DNA of 64,000 bases from Oceanobacillus_B kapialis (lineage in GTDB: Bacteria > Bacillota > Bacilli > Bacillales > Amphibacillaceae). This document shows, piece by piece, positions 43,581 through 53,448 of this stretch. The notes under the pieces were generated by a model. It was not told the DNA's origin, did no database searches, and saw nothing but the letters and a program-made list of their open reading frames with translations. Positions within the stretch are counted from its first letter, which is position 1. Every line of letters begins with the position of its first letter. The stretch is from NCBI RefSeq assembly GCF_042685265.1, contig NZ_JBHUMX010000013.1; one strand, given 5' to 3'. The translations under genes and the position numbers were made by a program.

Positions 43581-44527
43581 TACATCGTTTTCTTTGTTGA
43601 CGTTTTTAATTGCTCTTTCTCATATTTCGCACTTCTAGTAGCGTGTAGAACGAAATAAGTAATCATCCCAAAGAAACAGGAAATGATAAGTGCGTGTAAT
43701 AAAGCAATCCCCAAATTCAACATGGTAAAAATTATCATAGCACCTGTAAACACCTGTAATGAGATAAGTGCAGAGACAACCATCCATCCCCAATACATAA
43801 CCTTTTTATTTCGATACTGTCGAATCATCCGAAAAGCTAACGTTAATGTCCATAAAAATAATATTCCTGCAGCAAGCCTATGTCCCATCTGAATCCATTG
43901 TTCTGTACTATATGCGCTAAAATTCAATGGGGCAGCATTTGTACAAAATGGCCAGTCTCCACATACCAGGTTAGCTTCTGTATGACGAACAAGTGCGCCT
44001 GTATAAACCACACACATTGTGTAAATAGTGTGAAGGTAGATCTCAATGCGATGATTCTTTTTTATTCTTAACGACCTGGCATCGAATTTCTTATCAATCT
44101 CAAATATAAGAAGGGTAAGTAAGAAAACTGACGCAAAAGAAATAAGGGAAATTCCAAAATGTGCTGCTAGTACAAAATCAGACTGGCCCCACATTACTGC
44201 AGCCGCGCCGATCAGGGCTTGTAATACAAGAAAAAACACAGACAAAACAGAAAGAAATTTCACTTCTCTCACATGCCCTAAATGTTTCCATGCCAACACT
44301 GCTAACACAACTACAGCAATACCAACAATTCCGGATACCATTCGATGACTTAACTCAACAACTAATTCAAACGTAATATTTGTAGGTATAAATTGGCCCT
44401 CACATAATGGCCAGCTCTTCCCACAACCATCACCAGACTCGGTTTTCGTAACAAGGGCTCCCCCGAGTAGGATGAGAAGCATGCCTATTGTTGCTATGAG
44501 AGAAAAGCTCTTTAACATTTTGATCAT
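43580..44527 (-). CDS. ctaA: Heme A synthase
   Basis: A 315-aa membrane protein with eight helices that oxidises heme O to heme A. The conserved Cys pair of the first outer loop, C35 and C42 (GCGKSWPLCEG), and the ExxH motif (Glu58, His61 in VVELSHRM) are present. The second half repeats the pattern (CGDWPFC; WIQMGHRLA). It is divergent from ctaB, which makes its substrate, as in other Bacilli. Confidence 0.94.
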   Translation of the reverse strand: MIKMLKSFSLIATIGMLLILLGGALVTKTESGDGCGKSWPLCEGQFIPTNITFELVVELSHRMVSGIVGIAVVVLAVLAWKHLGHVREVKFLSVLSVFFLVLQALIGAAAVMWGQSDFVLAAHFGISLISFASVFLLTLLIFEIDKKFDARSLRIKKNHRIEIYLHTIYTMCVVYTGALVRHTEANLVCGDWPFCTNAAPLNFSAYSTEQWIQMGHRLAAGILFLWTLTLAFRMIRQYRNKKVMYWGWMVVSALISLQVFTGAMIIFTMLNLGIALLHALIISCFFGMITYFVLHATRSAKYEKEQLKTSTKKTM

Positions 44528-44890
44528 CTTACAACCCCGCTTTATTATGATAAATAGTTTTGCTTATTATGTAACCCTTCACATTTATAAGTTTGGGCGC
44601 GACAATTTATAGTAAAATGTACAAACAATCAAACACAATAGCTATCGTATCATGAATAGAGTCTTTTTTCACTTCGGATTTACAAAAAACCTTGCATTGT
44701 TGGTCGTTGTTTGCTAGAAATAAACTAGATGATTTTCTTTCACTATGATTTAACATAGTATCATACATAGGTTTGGGTTGATTACTTAATAGAAAAACCC
44801 CTAAAGTAATATAGTGGAAGCCCTCTCTTAATAGTCATAAATTTGTCACATAAATTGTTCCTCGTAAACTGTAAAATAATGTTGTAGTCA

Positions 44891-44920
44891 TTAGATTGTT
44901 AAACCATTCCATGATACAAT
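44891..44920 (+). promoter_or_regulatory. Candidate extended -10 promoter of ctaB-G
   Basis: TGATACAAT (extended -10, 44913-44920... TACAAT) with a poor -35 (TTAGAT) 18 bases upstream, about 90 bases before ctaB. The remaining divergent region 44528-44890 is AT-rich and shows no gene; ResD or CcpA sites were not clear. Confidence 0.45.
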
Positions 44921-45013
44921 GGAAATAATGGCCTGTATCAATTTATGAACTCGATAGAAAAGGTAAATGGCTATGGCAGGCCATCTTGCTGGAATATGAA
45001 GGGGGGAGACAAA

Positions 45014-45955
45014 ATGGATAAAATAGAGACAACATCTTCACCAGAAGTTGCCACATTAAACGTAACAGATAAAAAGAGTCACGTAACTTTCGCGGACGTT
45101 AAAGCTCTTGTTAAAGTCGGTATTGTAAATTCAAACTTAATAACTGTATTCACTGGCTTCTGGTTAGCCCTTTATTTTACAAACACCCCTTTTATGGCAA
45201 AATGGGATGTTTTCCTGTTAACGATCATAGGAAGTACACTTGTTATTGCTGGTGGGTGCATTCTTAATAATTGGTATGACGTGGATATTGATCCTAAGAT
45301 GACCCGTACTAAAACACGTCCTACCGTAACCGGTAACATATCATTAAATTTAGCATTAACACTAGGGATTATTGCTACAATACTTGGGTTTAGTTTGTTA
45401 ATGTTTACTACAATAGAAGCAGTGTTGTTTGCTTTTATGGGTTGGTTTACGTATGTAGTCTTATATACAATGTGGTCAAAAAGAAGGTATACATTGAATA
45501 CTGCAATTGGTAGTTTCTCGGGAGCCGCACCCCCATTAATTGGATGGGCAGCAGTAGATCCGACATTTAGTGTCATACCGTTTGGCTTTTTCATTATTAT
45601 GTTTATTTGGCAAACACCACACTTTCTTGCATTAGCTATGAAAAAATGTAAAGAATATAAAAGTGCCGGGATTCCTATGCTTCCGGTTGTAAGGGGTTTT
45701 GAGTTTACTAAACGGCAAATCGTAATCTATATTGCGTGTCTACTACCATTACCATTCTTCATGGCACCACTTGGTACCATTTTTATGGTAGTTGCCACTA
45801 TTTTAAATATTGGGTGGCTGGTCATTGCAATTAGAGGTTTCTTTATGAAAAATGATTTAAAATGGGCAAATGTTATTTTTATTTATTCTCTAAATTACTT
45901 GACTGTACTTTGCCTTGTAATGGTACTAGTAACCATTAATTCACCGTTTAGCTAG
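45014..45955 (+). CDS. ctaB: Heme O synthase (protoheme IX farnesyltransferase)
   Basis: A 313-aa UbiA-family prenyltransferase with about nine membrane helices that attaches a farnesyl group to heme B. The first Asp-rich motif NNWYDVDIDPKMTRTKTRP (about residues 85-105) binds the prenyl diphosphate; WQTPHFLALAMKKCKEYKSA is the second conserved loop. The ATG at 45014 is preceded by GGGGGGAG. Precedes ctaCDEF in the same direction. Confidence 0.94.
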   Translation: MDKIETTSSPEVATLNVTDKKSHVTFADVKALVKVGIVNSNLITVFTGFWLALYFTNTPFMAKWDVFLLTIIGSTLVIAGGCILNNWYDVDIDPKMTRTKTRPTVTGNISLNLALTLGIIATILGFSLLMFTTIEAVLFAFMGWFTYVVLYTMWSKRRYTLNTAIGSFSGAAPPLIGWAAVDPTFSVIPFGFFIIMFIWQTPHFLALAMKKCKEYKSAGIPMLPVVRGFEFTKRQIVIYIACLLPLPFFMAPLGTIFMVVATILNIGWLVIAIRGFFMKNDLKWANVIFIYSLNYLTVLCLVMVLVTINSPFS

Positions 45956-46017
45956 TTATTGTCCTTAATTATAAATATATATAAGGAAACAACATGAGGA
46001 AAGAGAGGTATAAATAA

Positions 46018-47070
46018 ATGATAGGTTGGATGGGAAAAAGAAAACCTTTATTTCTTTTTGGCTTACTGGCGTTACTTCTCGCCGGTTGCGGAAAAGAAAA
46101 TCTTACGGCTTTTGAACCAAAAGGATATGGCGCTGAGTCCTCCATGAATCTAATTATTCTTTCAATAATTATCATGGCGTTTGTATTTGCTATTGTTTTA
46201 CTCGTATATGTCATTACACTGGTTCGCTTCCGTAAAAAGAAGGGGCAAGAGAATTTCATTCCAAAACAAGTGGAAGGTAATAAAACACTTGAAACCGTAT
46301 GGACTGTAATTCCAATTATTCTAGTGCTTATCCTTGCAGTACCAACTGTGGCTGCAACATTTGATCTTGCTGACCAATCTCAGGCGCAGGATGGAATTAA
46401 TGTAGAAGTAACTGGGAATCAATACTGGTGGCATTTCAATTATGAAGGCCAAGAGATTCAAACAAGCCAGGATTTATACATCCCAACAGGTGAGAAAGTT
46501 TTTCTTAACATGAAGTCTTCTGATGTAATTCATTCACTATGGGTACCGAGTATATCCGGGAAGATGGATGTTAACCCTGAGAATGTAAATACCATGTATA
46601 TTGAAGCTTATGAAGAAGGCGTTTACTGGGGGAAATGTGCTGAGTTATGTGGTCCTTCTCACTCTCTAATGGACTTTAAGGTAGTTGCGGTAAGCCCAGA
46701 GGAGTATGAACAGTGGGTTTCTGACATGCAGAATGTCGATCCTCAAGCTGAGCCAGAAGATGCAGTAGCTCAAGATGGAAAAGCATTGTTTGAAGAGAAA
46801 AGTTGTGTAGCTTGTCACGCAATTGGTTCTTCCCCGAATGCTACTGGGCCAAACCTTACAAACTTCGGTGACCGTTCCAAAATTGCAGGCTTTCTTGAGC
46901 CAACAGAAGAGAATCTAGTTGATTGGATAAGAGACCCTGAATCAATAAAGCCAGGCAATAAGATGACTGGTAACTACCCTGAAGTATCAGAAGAAGAAGC
47001 AGAACAAATTGCTGCATATTTATTGCAATTGCAGCCGTCTGAAATTTCTCCTGAAAGTGCAGGGAATTAG
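46018..47070 (+). CDS. ctaC: caa3 cytochrome oxidase subunit II with fused cytochrome c
   Basis: A 350-aa lipoprotein (lipobox LLAGC, Cys24) with two membrane helices. The CuA domain has the ligands Cys207, Cys211, His215 and Met218 in GKCAELCGPSHSLM. The C-terminal cytochrome c domain has the heme motif CVACH (Cys263, Cys266, His267). The fusion identifies a caa3-type oxidase. It needs heme c attachment and copper delivery; Sco (4980) is a likely copper source. Confidence 0.95.
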   Translation: MIGWMGKRKPLFLFGLLALLLAGCGKENLTAFEPKGYGAESSMNLIILSIIIMAFVFAIVLLVYVITLVRFRKKKGQENFIPKQVEGNKTLETVWTVIPIILVLILAVPTVAATFDLADQSQAQDGINVEVTGNQYWWHFNYEGQEIQTSQDLYIPTGEKVFLNMKSSDVIHSLWVPSISGKMDVNPENVNTMYIEAYEEGVYWGKCAELCGPSHSLMDFKVVAVSPEEYEQWVSDMQNVDPQAEPEDAVAQDGKALFEEKSCVACHAIGSSPNATGPNLTNFGDRSKIAGFLEPTEENLVDWIRDPESIKPGNKMTGNYPEVSEEEAEQIAAYLLQLQPSEISPESAGN

Positions 47071-47117
47071 AAACAAAACAAAAAAGGGATGGAAGATGTA
47101 AAAGGGAGGTTTCAAAT

Positions 47118-48971
47118 TTGAGTATTGCAGCTGCTCAGAATAAAGGATTTCTAGCTGCCGTGTGGGATTACTTAACAACAGTGGACCATAAGAAAATAGC
47201 AAAGTTGTATTTATTTGCTGGTGGTTTCTTTTTCCTGCTAGGTGGACTAGAAGCTTTGTTTATACGTATACAATTAATAAGTCCGGAAAATGATTTTCTA
47301 ACTGCGGGGCTATATAATGAAATGATTACAATGCATGGAACAACAATGATTTTCCTTGCTGCCATGCCATTATTACTTGGCTTAATGAATGCTATTATGC
47401 CTTTACAAATTGGGGCACGTGATGTTGCGTTTCCATTTTTAAATTCTTTAGGTTTTTGGTTATTCTTGTTTGGTGGCGTTTTATTAAACTGTAGTTGGTT
47501 TTTAGGCGGTGCGCCAGATGCAGGTTGGACCTCTTATGCACCATTATCAATTCAATCACCTGGACATGGAGTTGATTTTTACATAATTGGTCTCCAGATA
47601 TCCGGAGCAGGGACGTTAATAGGGGGTATAAACTTTCTTGTTACAATTGTAACGATGAGAGCACCAGGGATGACGTATATGCGTATGCCTTTGTTCACAT
47701 GGACTACCTTTGTAACAAGTGTGTTAATCCTATTTGCATTTCCAGCATTAACGGTAGGTTTATTCCTCTTAATGTTTGACCGCATGTTCGGCGCCGCATT
47801 TTTTGATGTGACATTAGGAGGGAACGCTGTCATTTGGCAGCATCTATTCTGGATTTTTGGACATCCTGAAGTATATATCCTAATATTACCGGCTTTTGGT
47901 ATTTTCAGTGATATTATTTCAACTTTCTCCAAAAAGCGATTGTTCGGTTATACAGCAATGGTATTTGCGACAATCCTGATCGCGTTCTTAGGCTTTATGG
48001 TATGGGCTCACCACATGTTTACAGTAGGCCTTGGCCCAGTTGCAAATGCTATCTTTGCCATCGCAACAATGGCGATTGCAGTGCCGACTGGTATTAAGAT
48101 CTTTAACTGGCTTGCTACCATGTGGGGAGGTAGTATTACAATTAATTCAGCGATGCTTTGGACACTTGCGTTCATCCCTTCTTTCACCATTGGTGGAATG
48201 ACTGGTGTAATGCTCGCCTCTGCAGTAGCGGATTATCAATACCATGATACCTATTTCGTAGTGGCACACTTTCACTATGTAATTGTTGGTGGGGTTGTTT
48301 TTGGAATTCTTGCTGGATTACATTATTGGTGGCCGAAGATGTTTGGCCGAATCTTAAACGAAACTTTGGGTAAACTGTCTTTCTGGCTATTCTTTATTGG
48401 GTTCCATTTAACATTCTTTATTCAGCATTTCCTAGGTCTAATGGGTATGCCGCGTCGTTATTGGGTGTTCTTAGAAGATCAAGGATTGGATACAGGGAAC
48501 CTGGTAAGTACTATTGGAGCATTTCTAATGGGTGTAGGTGGATTGATCTTTGTTATCAATATTATCTATACGAGCATTAAAGGAGAAAAGGCGTCTGCAG
48601 ATCCTTGGGATGGCCGTTCATTAGAATGGGCAATACCTTCACCACCACCGTTTTATAACTTTAAACAAACTCCGCTTGTTCGGGGACTTGATCCATTATG
48701 GATTGAAAAAACGGAAGGTAAAGGAAAGATCACACCAGCGGAACCGCTCGGTGATATCCATATGCCTGACGCTTCTATTTTACCGTTTATTATGTCATTT
48801 GGTTTCTTTATAGCAGGATTTGGTTTCATCTACCAAGTGGATCATAACGGATGGTTAGCAGCTGTATTTATTGGAATGGCGATTGCGCTAATCTGTATGC
48901 TTATTAGATCTCTGAAAGATTATCATGGTTTCCATATACACAAAGAAGATCTTGAAAGGGAGGCTGACTGA
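47118..48971 (+). CDS. ctaD: caa3 cytochrome oxidase subunit I
   Basis: A 617-aa heme-copper oxidase catalytic subunit, A-type. The low-spin heme His is in TMHGTTMIF. CuB and the cross-linked Tyr are in GHPEVYILILPAFGIFS, and HH in VWAHHMF; the heme a3/a His pair lies in VVAHFHYVIVGG. The C-terminal extension has extra helices typical of caa3 oxidases of Bacilli. It starts at TTG after GGGAGG and overlaps the non-coding run-up to ctaE closely. Confidence 0.96.
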   Translation: MSIAAAQNKGFLAAVWDYLTTVDHKKIAKLYLFAGGFFFLLGGLEALFIRIQLISPENDFLTAGLYNEMITMHGTTMIFLAAMPLLLGLMNAIMPLQIGARDVAFPFLNSLGFWLFLFGGVLLNCSWFLGGAPDAGWTSYAPLSIQSPGHGVDFYIIGLQISGAGTLIGGINFLVTIVTMRAPGMTYMRMPLFTWTTFVTSVLILFAFPALTVGLFLLMFDRMFGAAFFDVTLGGNAVIWQHLFWIFGHPEVYILILPAFGIFSDIISTFSKKRLFGYTAMVFATILIAFLGFMVWAHHMFTVGLGPVANAIFAIATMAIAVPTGIKIFNWLATMWGGSITINSAMLWTLAFIPSFTIGGMTGVMLASAVADYQYHDTYFVVAHFHYVIVGGVVFGILAGLHYWWPKMFGRILNETLGKLSFWLFFIGFHLTFFIQHFLGLMGMPRRYWVFLEDQGLDTGNLVSTIGAFLMGVGGLIFVINIIYTSIKGEKASADPWDGRSLEWAIPSPPPFYNFKQTPLVRGLDPLWIEKTEGKGKITPAEPLGDIHMPDASILPFIMSFGFFIAGFGFIYQVDHNGWLAAVFIGMAIALICMLIRSLKDYHGFHIHKEDLEREAD

Positions 48972-48972
48972 T

Positions 48973-49596
48973 ATGAGTCATGATCATTCCTTAAACCCAG
49001 AAACAATGCCTCAAGAACCTGAAAAGGCTACACTTGAAGGTAAAAATAAATTTTTAGGCTTATGGTTTTTCCTAGGTGGAGAAACAGTCTTGTTTGCAAG
49101 TTTATTTGGTACCTATTTAGCTTTAAGAAACTCAACTGCTAATGGTCCTGCATCTACAGATTTGTTTGGATTAGAACTTGTTTTCGTTATGACTATGCTG
49201 TTATTAACCAGTTCTTTGACAAGCGTTTATGCAATGTATCAAATGAAAAACAACAATTTTAAAAAAATGCAGCTTTGGCTAGGAATTACAGCATTTTTAG
49301 GTATGGCCTTCCTAGGATGTGAAATATATGAGTTTTACCATTATATTCACGAATATGAGTTTACTTTCCGTTCTTCTGCCTTTGGTTCTGCATTTTATAC
49401 ATTAGTTGGTTTCCACGGCGGTCACGTTGTTTTTGGGCTTAGCTGGTTAATTGTATTAATGTTACGGAATGCTAAAAGAGGCTTGAATCTATACAATGCA
49501 CCTAAATACTATACATTTAGCTTATACTGGCACTTTATTGATGTTGTATGGGTATTTATCTTTACTGTTGTATACTTAATGGGAAAGGTGGGTTAA
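48973..49596 (+). CDS. ctaE: caa3 cytochrome oxidase subunit III
   Basis: A 207-aa membrane protein with five helices. Conserved segments are GLWFFLGGETVLFASLFGTYL, FYTLVGFHGGHVVFGLSWL and SLYWHFIDVVWVFIFTVVYL. The ATG at 48973 begins 1 base after the ctaD stop; the longer upstream frame lies inside ctaD and is rejected. GAAAGGGAGG is the RBS. Confidence 0.95.
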   Translation: MSHDHSLNPETMPQEPEKATLEGKNKFLGLWFFLGGETVLFASLFGTYLALRNSTANGPASTDLFGLELVFVMTMLLLTSSLTSVYAMYQMKNNNFKKMQLWLGITAFLGMAFLGCEIYEFYHYIHEYEFTFRSSAFGSAFYTLVGFHGGHVVFGLSWLIVLMLRNAKRGLNLYNAPKYYTFSLYWHFIDVVWVFIFTVVYLMGKVG

Positions 49597-49599
49597 CCA

Positions 49600-49923
49600 A
49601 TGGCTGAAAACACCAATACCAATAAGATAAACTCATTTCGCAAACAAAAAAGTAAAGATGAGATGAAAAAACAGCTAATTTCCTTTGCGTTAATGATTGG
49701 TTTTACACTTATCGCATTTGGAGTTGTGGCCACCAATGCTATCGATAAAATGTTTATAGTTCCATTGTTGCTACTTCTAGCAGTCGTGCAGGTTGCATTC
49801 CAGTTTTATTACTTTATGCATATGAAGGATAAAGGGCATGAACTACCTGCCATGATGATATATGGTGGAATCTTTGCTGCTGTATTGACCATTGCAGCAT
49901 TAAGCGTTATCGTTTGGTGGTAA
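49600..49923 (+). CDS. ctaF: caa3 cytochrome oxidase subunit IV
   Basis: A 107-aa protein with three membrane helices (LISFALMIGFTLIAFGVVAT, MFIVPLLLLLAVVQVAFQFY, IYGGIFAAVLTIAALSVIVW) and the family motif YYFMHMKDKGHELP. It begins 3 bases after ctaE and ends the structural oxidase genes at a terminator. Confidence 0.93.
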   Translation: MAENTNTNKINSFRKQKSKDEMKKQLISFALMIGFTLIAFGVVATNAIDKMFIVPLLLLLAVVQVAFQFYYFMHMKDKGHELPAMMIYGGIFAAVLTIAALSVIVWW

Positions 49924-49947
49924 GAAAATTAAACAAATATGAAGTTT

Positions 49948-49975
49948 AAAAGGCTGGGATCCCTCCCAGCCTTTT
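49948..49975 (+). terminator. Terminator after ctaF
   Basis: AAAAGGCTGGGA-TCCC-TCCCAGCCTTTT. Confidence 0.92.
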
Positions 49976-50132
49976 GCATGTTTAATTATTAACTAATGGG
50001 AAATTACATTATAATCTTCTGATAGACTAGAAAAACAACTTTCGTTTTAAAATCGTCACATAATAAGTGTGTATCTTAGAGGAGAATACGTTATAATGGT
50101 AGGGATAAACTTAACTTTTGGAGTGGGTAATT

Positions 50133-51035
50133 ATGTGGCTAGAACTTCAGATATTTGGCTTTCGAGCATTATGGAGCCCTTACTTTTTCCTTTTTGTACT
50201 TGGGCTTGCTATCGCTTATTTTCTAATTACTGGGCCATATAGAAAAAAATTTGGTGGGGATGATAAACCTACTACAAAGCAGCAGGTATTTGTTTACACT
50301 GCCTTCGCGCTATTATATATTGTAAAAGGTTCTCCGATTGATCTATTAACCCATATCATGCTTACTGCGCATATGGCACAAATGGCAGTATACTATTTAG
50401 TATTTCCGATACTCTTGATTAAAGGGATTCCTGCCTGGATTTGGAGAAAGGTTGTATATTTTCCAGTAGTTCGTCCAGTATTAAAATTATTGACAAAACC
50501 ACTTATTTCATTATTATTGTTTAACACATTGTTTTCTGTTTATCACATGCCTAGCGTATTTGATTTTGCGAAAACATCACAGGTGGCGCATACAACGATA
50601 TCCCTAATCATATTGGTAGCTGCATTTATTGTATGGTGGCCAATTTTGTCTCCGTTAAAGGAAATGAACCAACTTCGTCCAGTATTAAAGATAGGTTACG
50701 TTTTTGCTAATAGTGTGCTGATCACCCCGGCTTGTGTATTGATTATTTTTGCAGACCATACATTGTTTGATACATATACACAAGGTGGAGCATGGTTGCA
50801 AGCAATGCAACTGTGTGTTCCTGGAGATGTTATTCAAGGACTAAGTGGCCAGTTATCAGGTCCGCAAATGTTTTCAAATATGAGCCCACTTGAAGATCAG
50901 CAGTTAGGTGGTATTATCATGAAAATAATGCAGGAAATAACGTATGGAGTTATTTTGGCGCGTGTCTTTTATGGCTGGTTTAATGCGGAAAGTTTAAAGG
51001 TTGATCCTGTCCCAGCAGAAACACAAAATTACTAA
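50133..51035 (+). CDS. ctaG: Cytochrome c oxidase assembly factor CtaG
   Basis: A 300-aa integral membrane protein of the CtaG_caa3 family with seven or eight helices (YKFFLFVLGLAIAYFL-like, LLTHIMLTAHMAQMAVYYL, FNTLFSVYHMPSVFDFA, PLEDQQLGGIIMKIMQEITYG). It is required for caa3 oxidase activity in B. subtilis. Its several His/Met residues within helices suggest copper handling (inference). The ATG at 50133 has TTGGAGTGGG upstream. Confidence 0.93.
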   Translation: MWLELQIFGFRALWSPYFFLFVLGLAIAYFLITGPYRKKFGGDDKPTTKQQVFVYTAFALLYIVKGSPIDLLTHIMLTAHMAQMAVYYLVFPILLIKGIPAWIWRKVVYFPVVRPVLKLLTKPLISLLLFNTLFSVYHMPSVFDFAKTSQVAHTTISLIILVAAFIVWWPILSPLKEMNQLRPVLKIGYVFANSVLITPACVLIIFADHTLFDTYTQGGAWLQAMQLCVPGDVIQGLSGQLSGPQMFSNMSPLEDQQLGGIIMKIMQEITYGVILARVFYGWFNAESLKVDPVPAETQNY

Positions 51036-51095
51036 CACTATTTGAAACAGATTTTTTAAAACGGCTTACGACCAAAAAGAAAGGAATTATCATTT

Positions 51096-51551
51096 ATGCC
51101 TTTATTACCTACAATAAGTACATTTTTTATTGTACTAAGTGCTATTTTAGTGGCATTTGGCTGGATATTTATTGCAAAGGGCAAGGCAGCAACGCATAAG
51201 AAGACTATGATTGCTGCTGCTATCAGTGCGCTAATATTTTTTATTATCTATGTATCCCGAACTGTTTTTGTTGGAAATTCAAGCTTTGGGGGACCAGAGG
51301 AGCTTAAAATTTATTATACCGTGTTTCTTATTTTTCATATTATCCTAGCAACAACGGGTGCTGTGTTTGGACTTGTTACATTAACACTGGCGTTTAAGCG
51401 GAAAATAAGAAAGCATAGAAAAATAGGACCTGTTACAAGTATTATCTGGTTTTTCACAGCCATAACTGGTGTAATGGTCTACTTATTGCTATATGTACTT
51501 TATGAAGGTGGCGGTACCACTAGTATGATTAAGGCAATATTAGGTTCTTAA
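51096..51551 (+). CDS. ctaM: DUF420 oxidase assembly protein (CtaM/YozB)
   Basis: A 151-aa membrane protein with four helices of the DUF420 family (FGWIFIAKGKAATHKKTMIA, YVSRTVFVGNSSFGGPEELK, YYTVFLIFHIILATTGAVFG, HRKIGPVTSIIWFFTAITGV). CtaM is needed for heme-copper oxidase maturation in Staphylococcus; B. subtilis has YozB elsewhere on its chromosome. Here it sits next to ctaG, supporting the role. It is convergent with the AI-2E transporter gene. Confidence 0.88.
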   Translation: MPLLPTISTFFIVLSAILVAFGWIFIAKGKAATHKKTMIAAAISALIFFIIYVSRTVFVGNSSFGGPEELKIYYTVFLIFHIILATTGAVFGLVTLTLAFKRKIRKHRKIGPVTSIIWFFTAITGVMVYLLLYVLYEGGGTTSMIKAILGS

Positions 51552-51575
51552 AAAGAAGATATGTCTGGTTCTAAT

Positions 51576-51615
51576 AAAAAACACATTCGTTCGAACAGGA
51601 ACGAATGTGTTTTTT
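51576..51615. terminator. Bidirectional terminator between ctaM and the AI-2E-family gene
   Basis: AAAAAACACATTCGTT pairs perfectly with AACGAATGTGTTTTTT. Confidence 0.92.
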
Positions 51616-51620
51616 ATTTT

Positions 51621-52679
51621 CTATATTTTGATATTCCATTTAATAATCCCTGCTTCTTTAGCTGAATTAAAGGCTATAACAAGAATAGGACCAAGTATAA
51701 ACCCTAGTATTCCTAATAGCTTTAACCCTATAAACATAGCAATTAAAGTTGCAAGGGGGGACAAACCGATGTGTTGGCCCATTACCTTTGGCTCAACAAT
51801 TCTACGGATTGCTAATAATATTAAAGCCAATATTGATAATTGCACTCCAGTAGATACGTCGCCTGCAAGCAGCAAAAATAGTGCCCAAGGGCCTAGTACA
51901 ATAATTGATCCGATTATCGGAATTAAATCGACAATCCAAATTATTAATGACATAACAATTGCAACTTCAGGAACGATAAGAAATAGGCCGATTAGTGAAC
52001 CTGCAAGGATCAACAAGCTTACAAGGAACTGAGCTTTAAAAAATCCAAGTATAACATTTGCAAGTCGCCGATTCATAAAAGAAACCTTTTCTGCTGTCTC
52101 TTTTGTCATCATATTGTATGTCTTCGCTTTTAGGATTGGTAGCTCAAGCATAAAGAGAAACAACGCAATCAAATACACAAGAATACTAATTAAATATTGT
52201 GGTACCTCTGCTACAATCTGGGCAATCCTATCAAGTGTTATTTTCTCTTTCATTGTATTACTTAGATTAACAAGGTTTTGTTCAATACTCGAGGAAACCT
52301 GTGTAACAAATTCAGGTGGTAGGTCATCTGTGTATTGCTCTAAATCTGCTTCCCATTCATTATAAATTCGATTAACCTGGTTAAAATGTGATGGAACATC
52401 CTCCGCGAAATTAACAACTTGGGTAACTATTTTGGTTACAATAAATGTTCCGGCCACACCTGATATAAGAAGAAAGAGGAGGAAGATAATTGTAACAGAG
52501 GCTTTCCTGCTAAGTCTTAATCTTTTTTGGAATAAGCGGACCAATGGGTTTAATATGAGTGCTGTAATAAAAGCAACTACTAATGGAATAGAAATTGGCA
52601 GGATAAAAATGATACCGACCACCAAGATAACTCCAAGCAAAATTAATGTCCAATGACGCTTTTTTATATTTCGCAGCAA
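51621..52679 (-). CDS. AI-2E/PerM-family transporter
   Basis: A 352-aa membrane protein of the AI-2E (UPF0118, PerM/YtvI/YrrI) family with seven to eight helices. Family marks: PLVVAFITALILNPLVRLFQKRL, LIIWIVDLIPIIGSIIVLGPWAL, RRIVEPKVMGQHIGLSPLATLIAMFIGLKLLG (read in two parts) and GFILGPILVIAF. Its substrate is unclear; some relatives are Na+(Li+)/H+ antiporters. It starts at TTG 52679 with GGAG 12 bases upstream, somewhat far. It is not part of the ylb block I recall from B. subtilis. Confidence 0.88.
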   Translation of the reverse strand: MLRNIKKRHWTLILLGVILVVGIIFILPISIPLVVAFITALILNPLVRLFQKRLRLSRKASVTIIFLLFLLISGVAGTFIVTKIVTQVVNFAEDVPSHFNQVNRIYNEWEADLEQYTDDLPPEFVTQVSSSIEQNLVNLSNTMKEKITLDRIAQIVAEVPQYLISILVYLIALFLFMLELPILKAKTYNMMTKETAEKVSFMNRRLANVILGFFKAQFLVSLLILAGSLIGLFLIVPEVAIVMSLIIWIVDLIPIIGSIIVLGPWALFLLLAGDVSTGVQLSILALILLAIRRIVEPKVMGQHIGLSPLATLIAMFIGLKLLGILGFILGPILVIAFNSAKEAGIIKWNIKI

Positions 52680-52833
52680 CGGATATAATAGCTCCTTTCA
52701 ATACAGCTTTTTATGTATGGTTTATTAAAAATATAGCATTAATTCGTTATTTTGAACAGTTTAATTAACGTAAATAACAGTGAAAGACTTGTACATAATT
52801 AATTCCTTAATCTTTTTAATATTACAATCGGTA

Positions 52834-52869
52834 AAAAACCAACTACGATTTTCTCAGTAGTTGGTTTTT
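52834..52869. terminator. Terminator after ylbA
   Basis: AAAAACCAACTAC pairs with GTAGTTGGTTTTT; serves minus-strand ylbA. Confidence 0.9.
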
Positions 52870-52872
52870 CTA

Positions 52873-53238
52873 TTAGTTTTTATAATGTTCCATTTCTTCC
52901 TTTACTTTCATGACGATATTTTGTGCTCGTTCCACCAAGTTCTCAGGGAAGTTCTCATTTTCTCCATATTCCACTCCGTGTGGATAATAATGCTTGCCGA
53001 GCAATGGAGTCATCATCTTGATTACGGCATTTCCACGATCTACATCACCTTCGGTAGCGTACCCTTGAAGGCGAATATAGTATGTAACGTTTTTTTCCTG
53101 GGAATCAATTCTGTAATCATAGGTGACACGGTCATAGTCCCATTGGCCTGCTCGAACAAAAGCGTGTTTTGCTGTTAAGTGATCCAGTGGTTTTAAATCA
53201 ATTAGCATGTCTTCAAAGCCAGTATTTTCGATTCTCAA
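52873..53238 (-). CDS. ylbA: YugN-like family protein YlbA
   Basis: A 121-aa soluble protein of the YugN-like family: LKPLDHLTAKHAFVRAGQWD, YDRVTYDYRID and LLGKHYYPHGVEYGENENFP are typical. B. subtilis YlbA is 120 aa and lies at this place after ctaG. The function is unknown. It starts at TTG 53238 behind GAGGTG. Confidence 0.88.
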   Translation of the reverse strand: MRIENTGFEDMLIDLKPLDHLTAKHAFVRAGQWDYDRVTYDYRIDSQEKNVTYYIRLQGYATEGDVDRGNAVIKMMTPLLGKHYYPHGVEYGENENFPENLVERAQNIVMKVKEEMEHYKN

Positions 53239-53448
53239 TATCGTTCACCTCACATATTTGTCCTCATTAAACAATAATAGTATGAATCGTTCGAACTTGC
53301 AAGAAATGTTAGTCATGATGATGTCGTTTTCAAAAGGAAACATTTCTATTGGATAATTTCTCGTAAATTATGTTAAATAATAGAGAAAGAAGAATGGTTT
53401 CTAGCTTTTTGTCATATAAATGATTCTATATAGAAGAGGGGGGATTTC

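Noticed and set aside
51607..52032. 141-codon plus-strand frame opposite the AI-2E-family transporter
   Set aside because: Antisense shadow of a membrane protein; starts inside the terminator.
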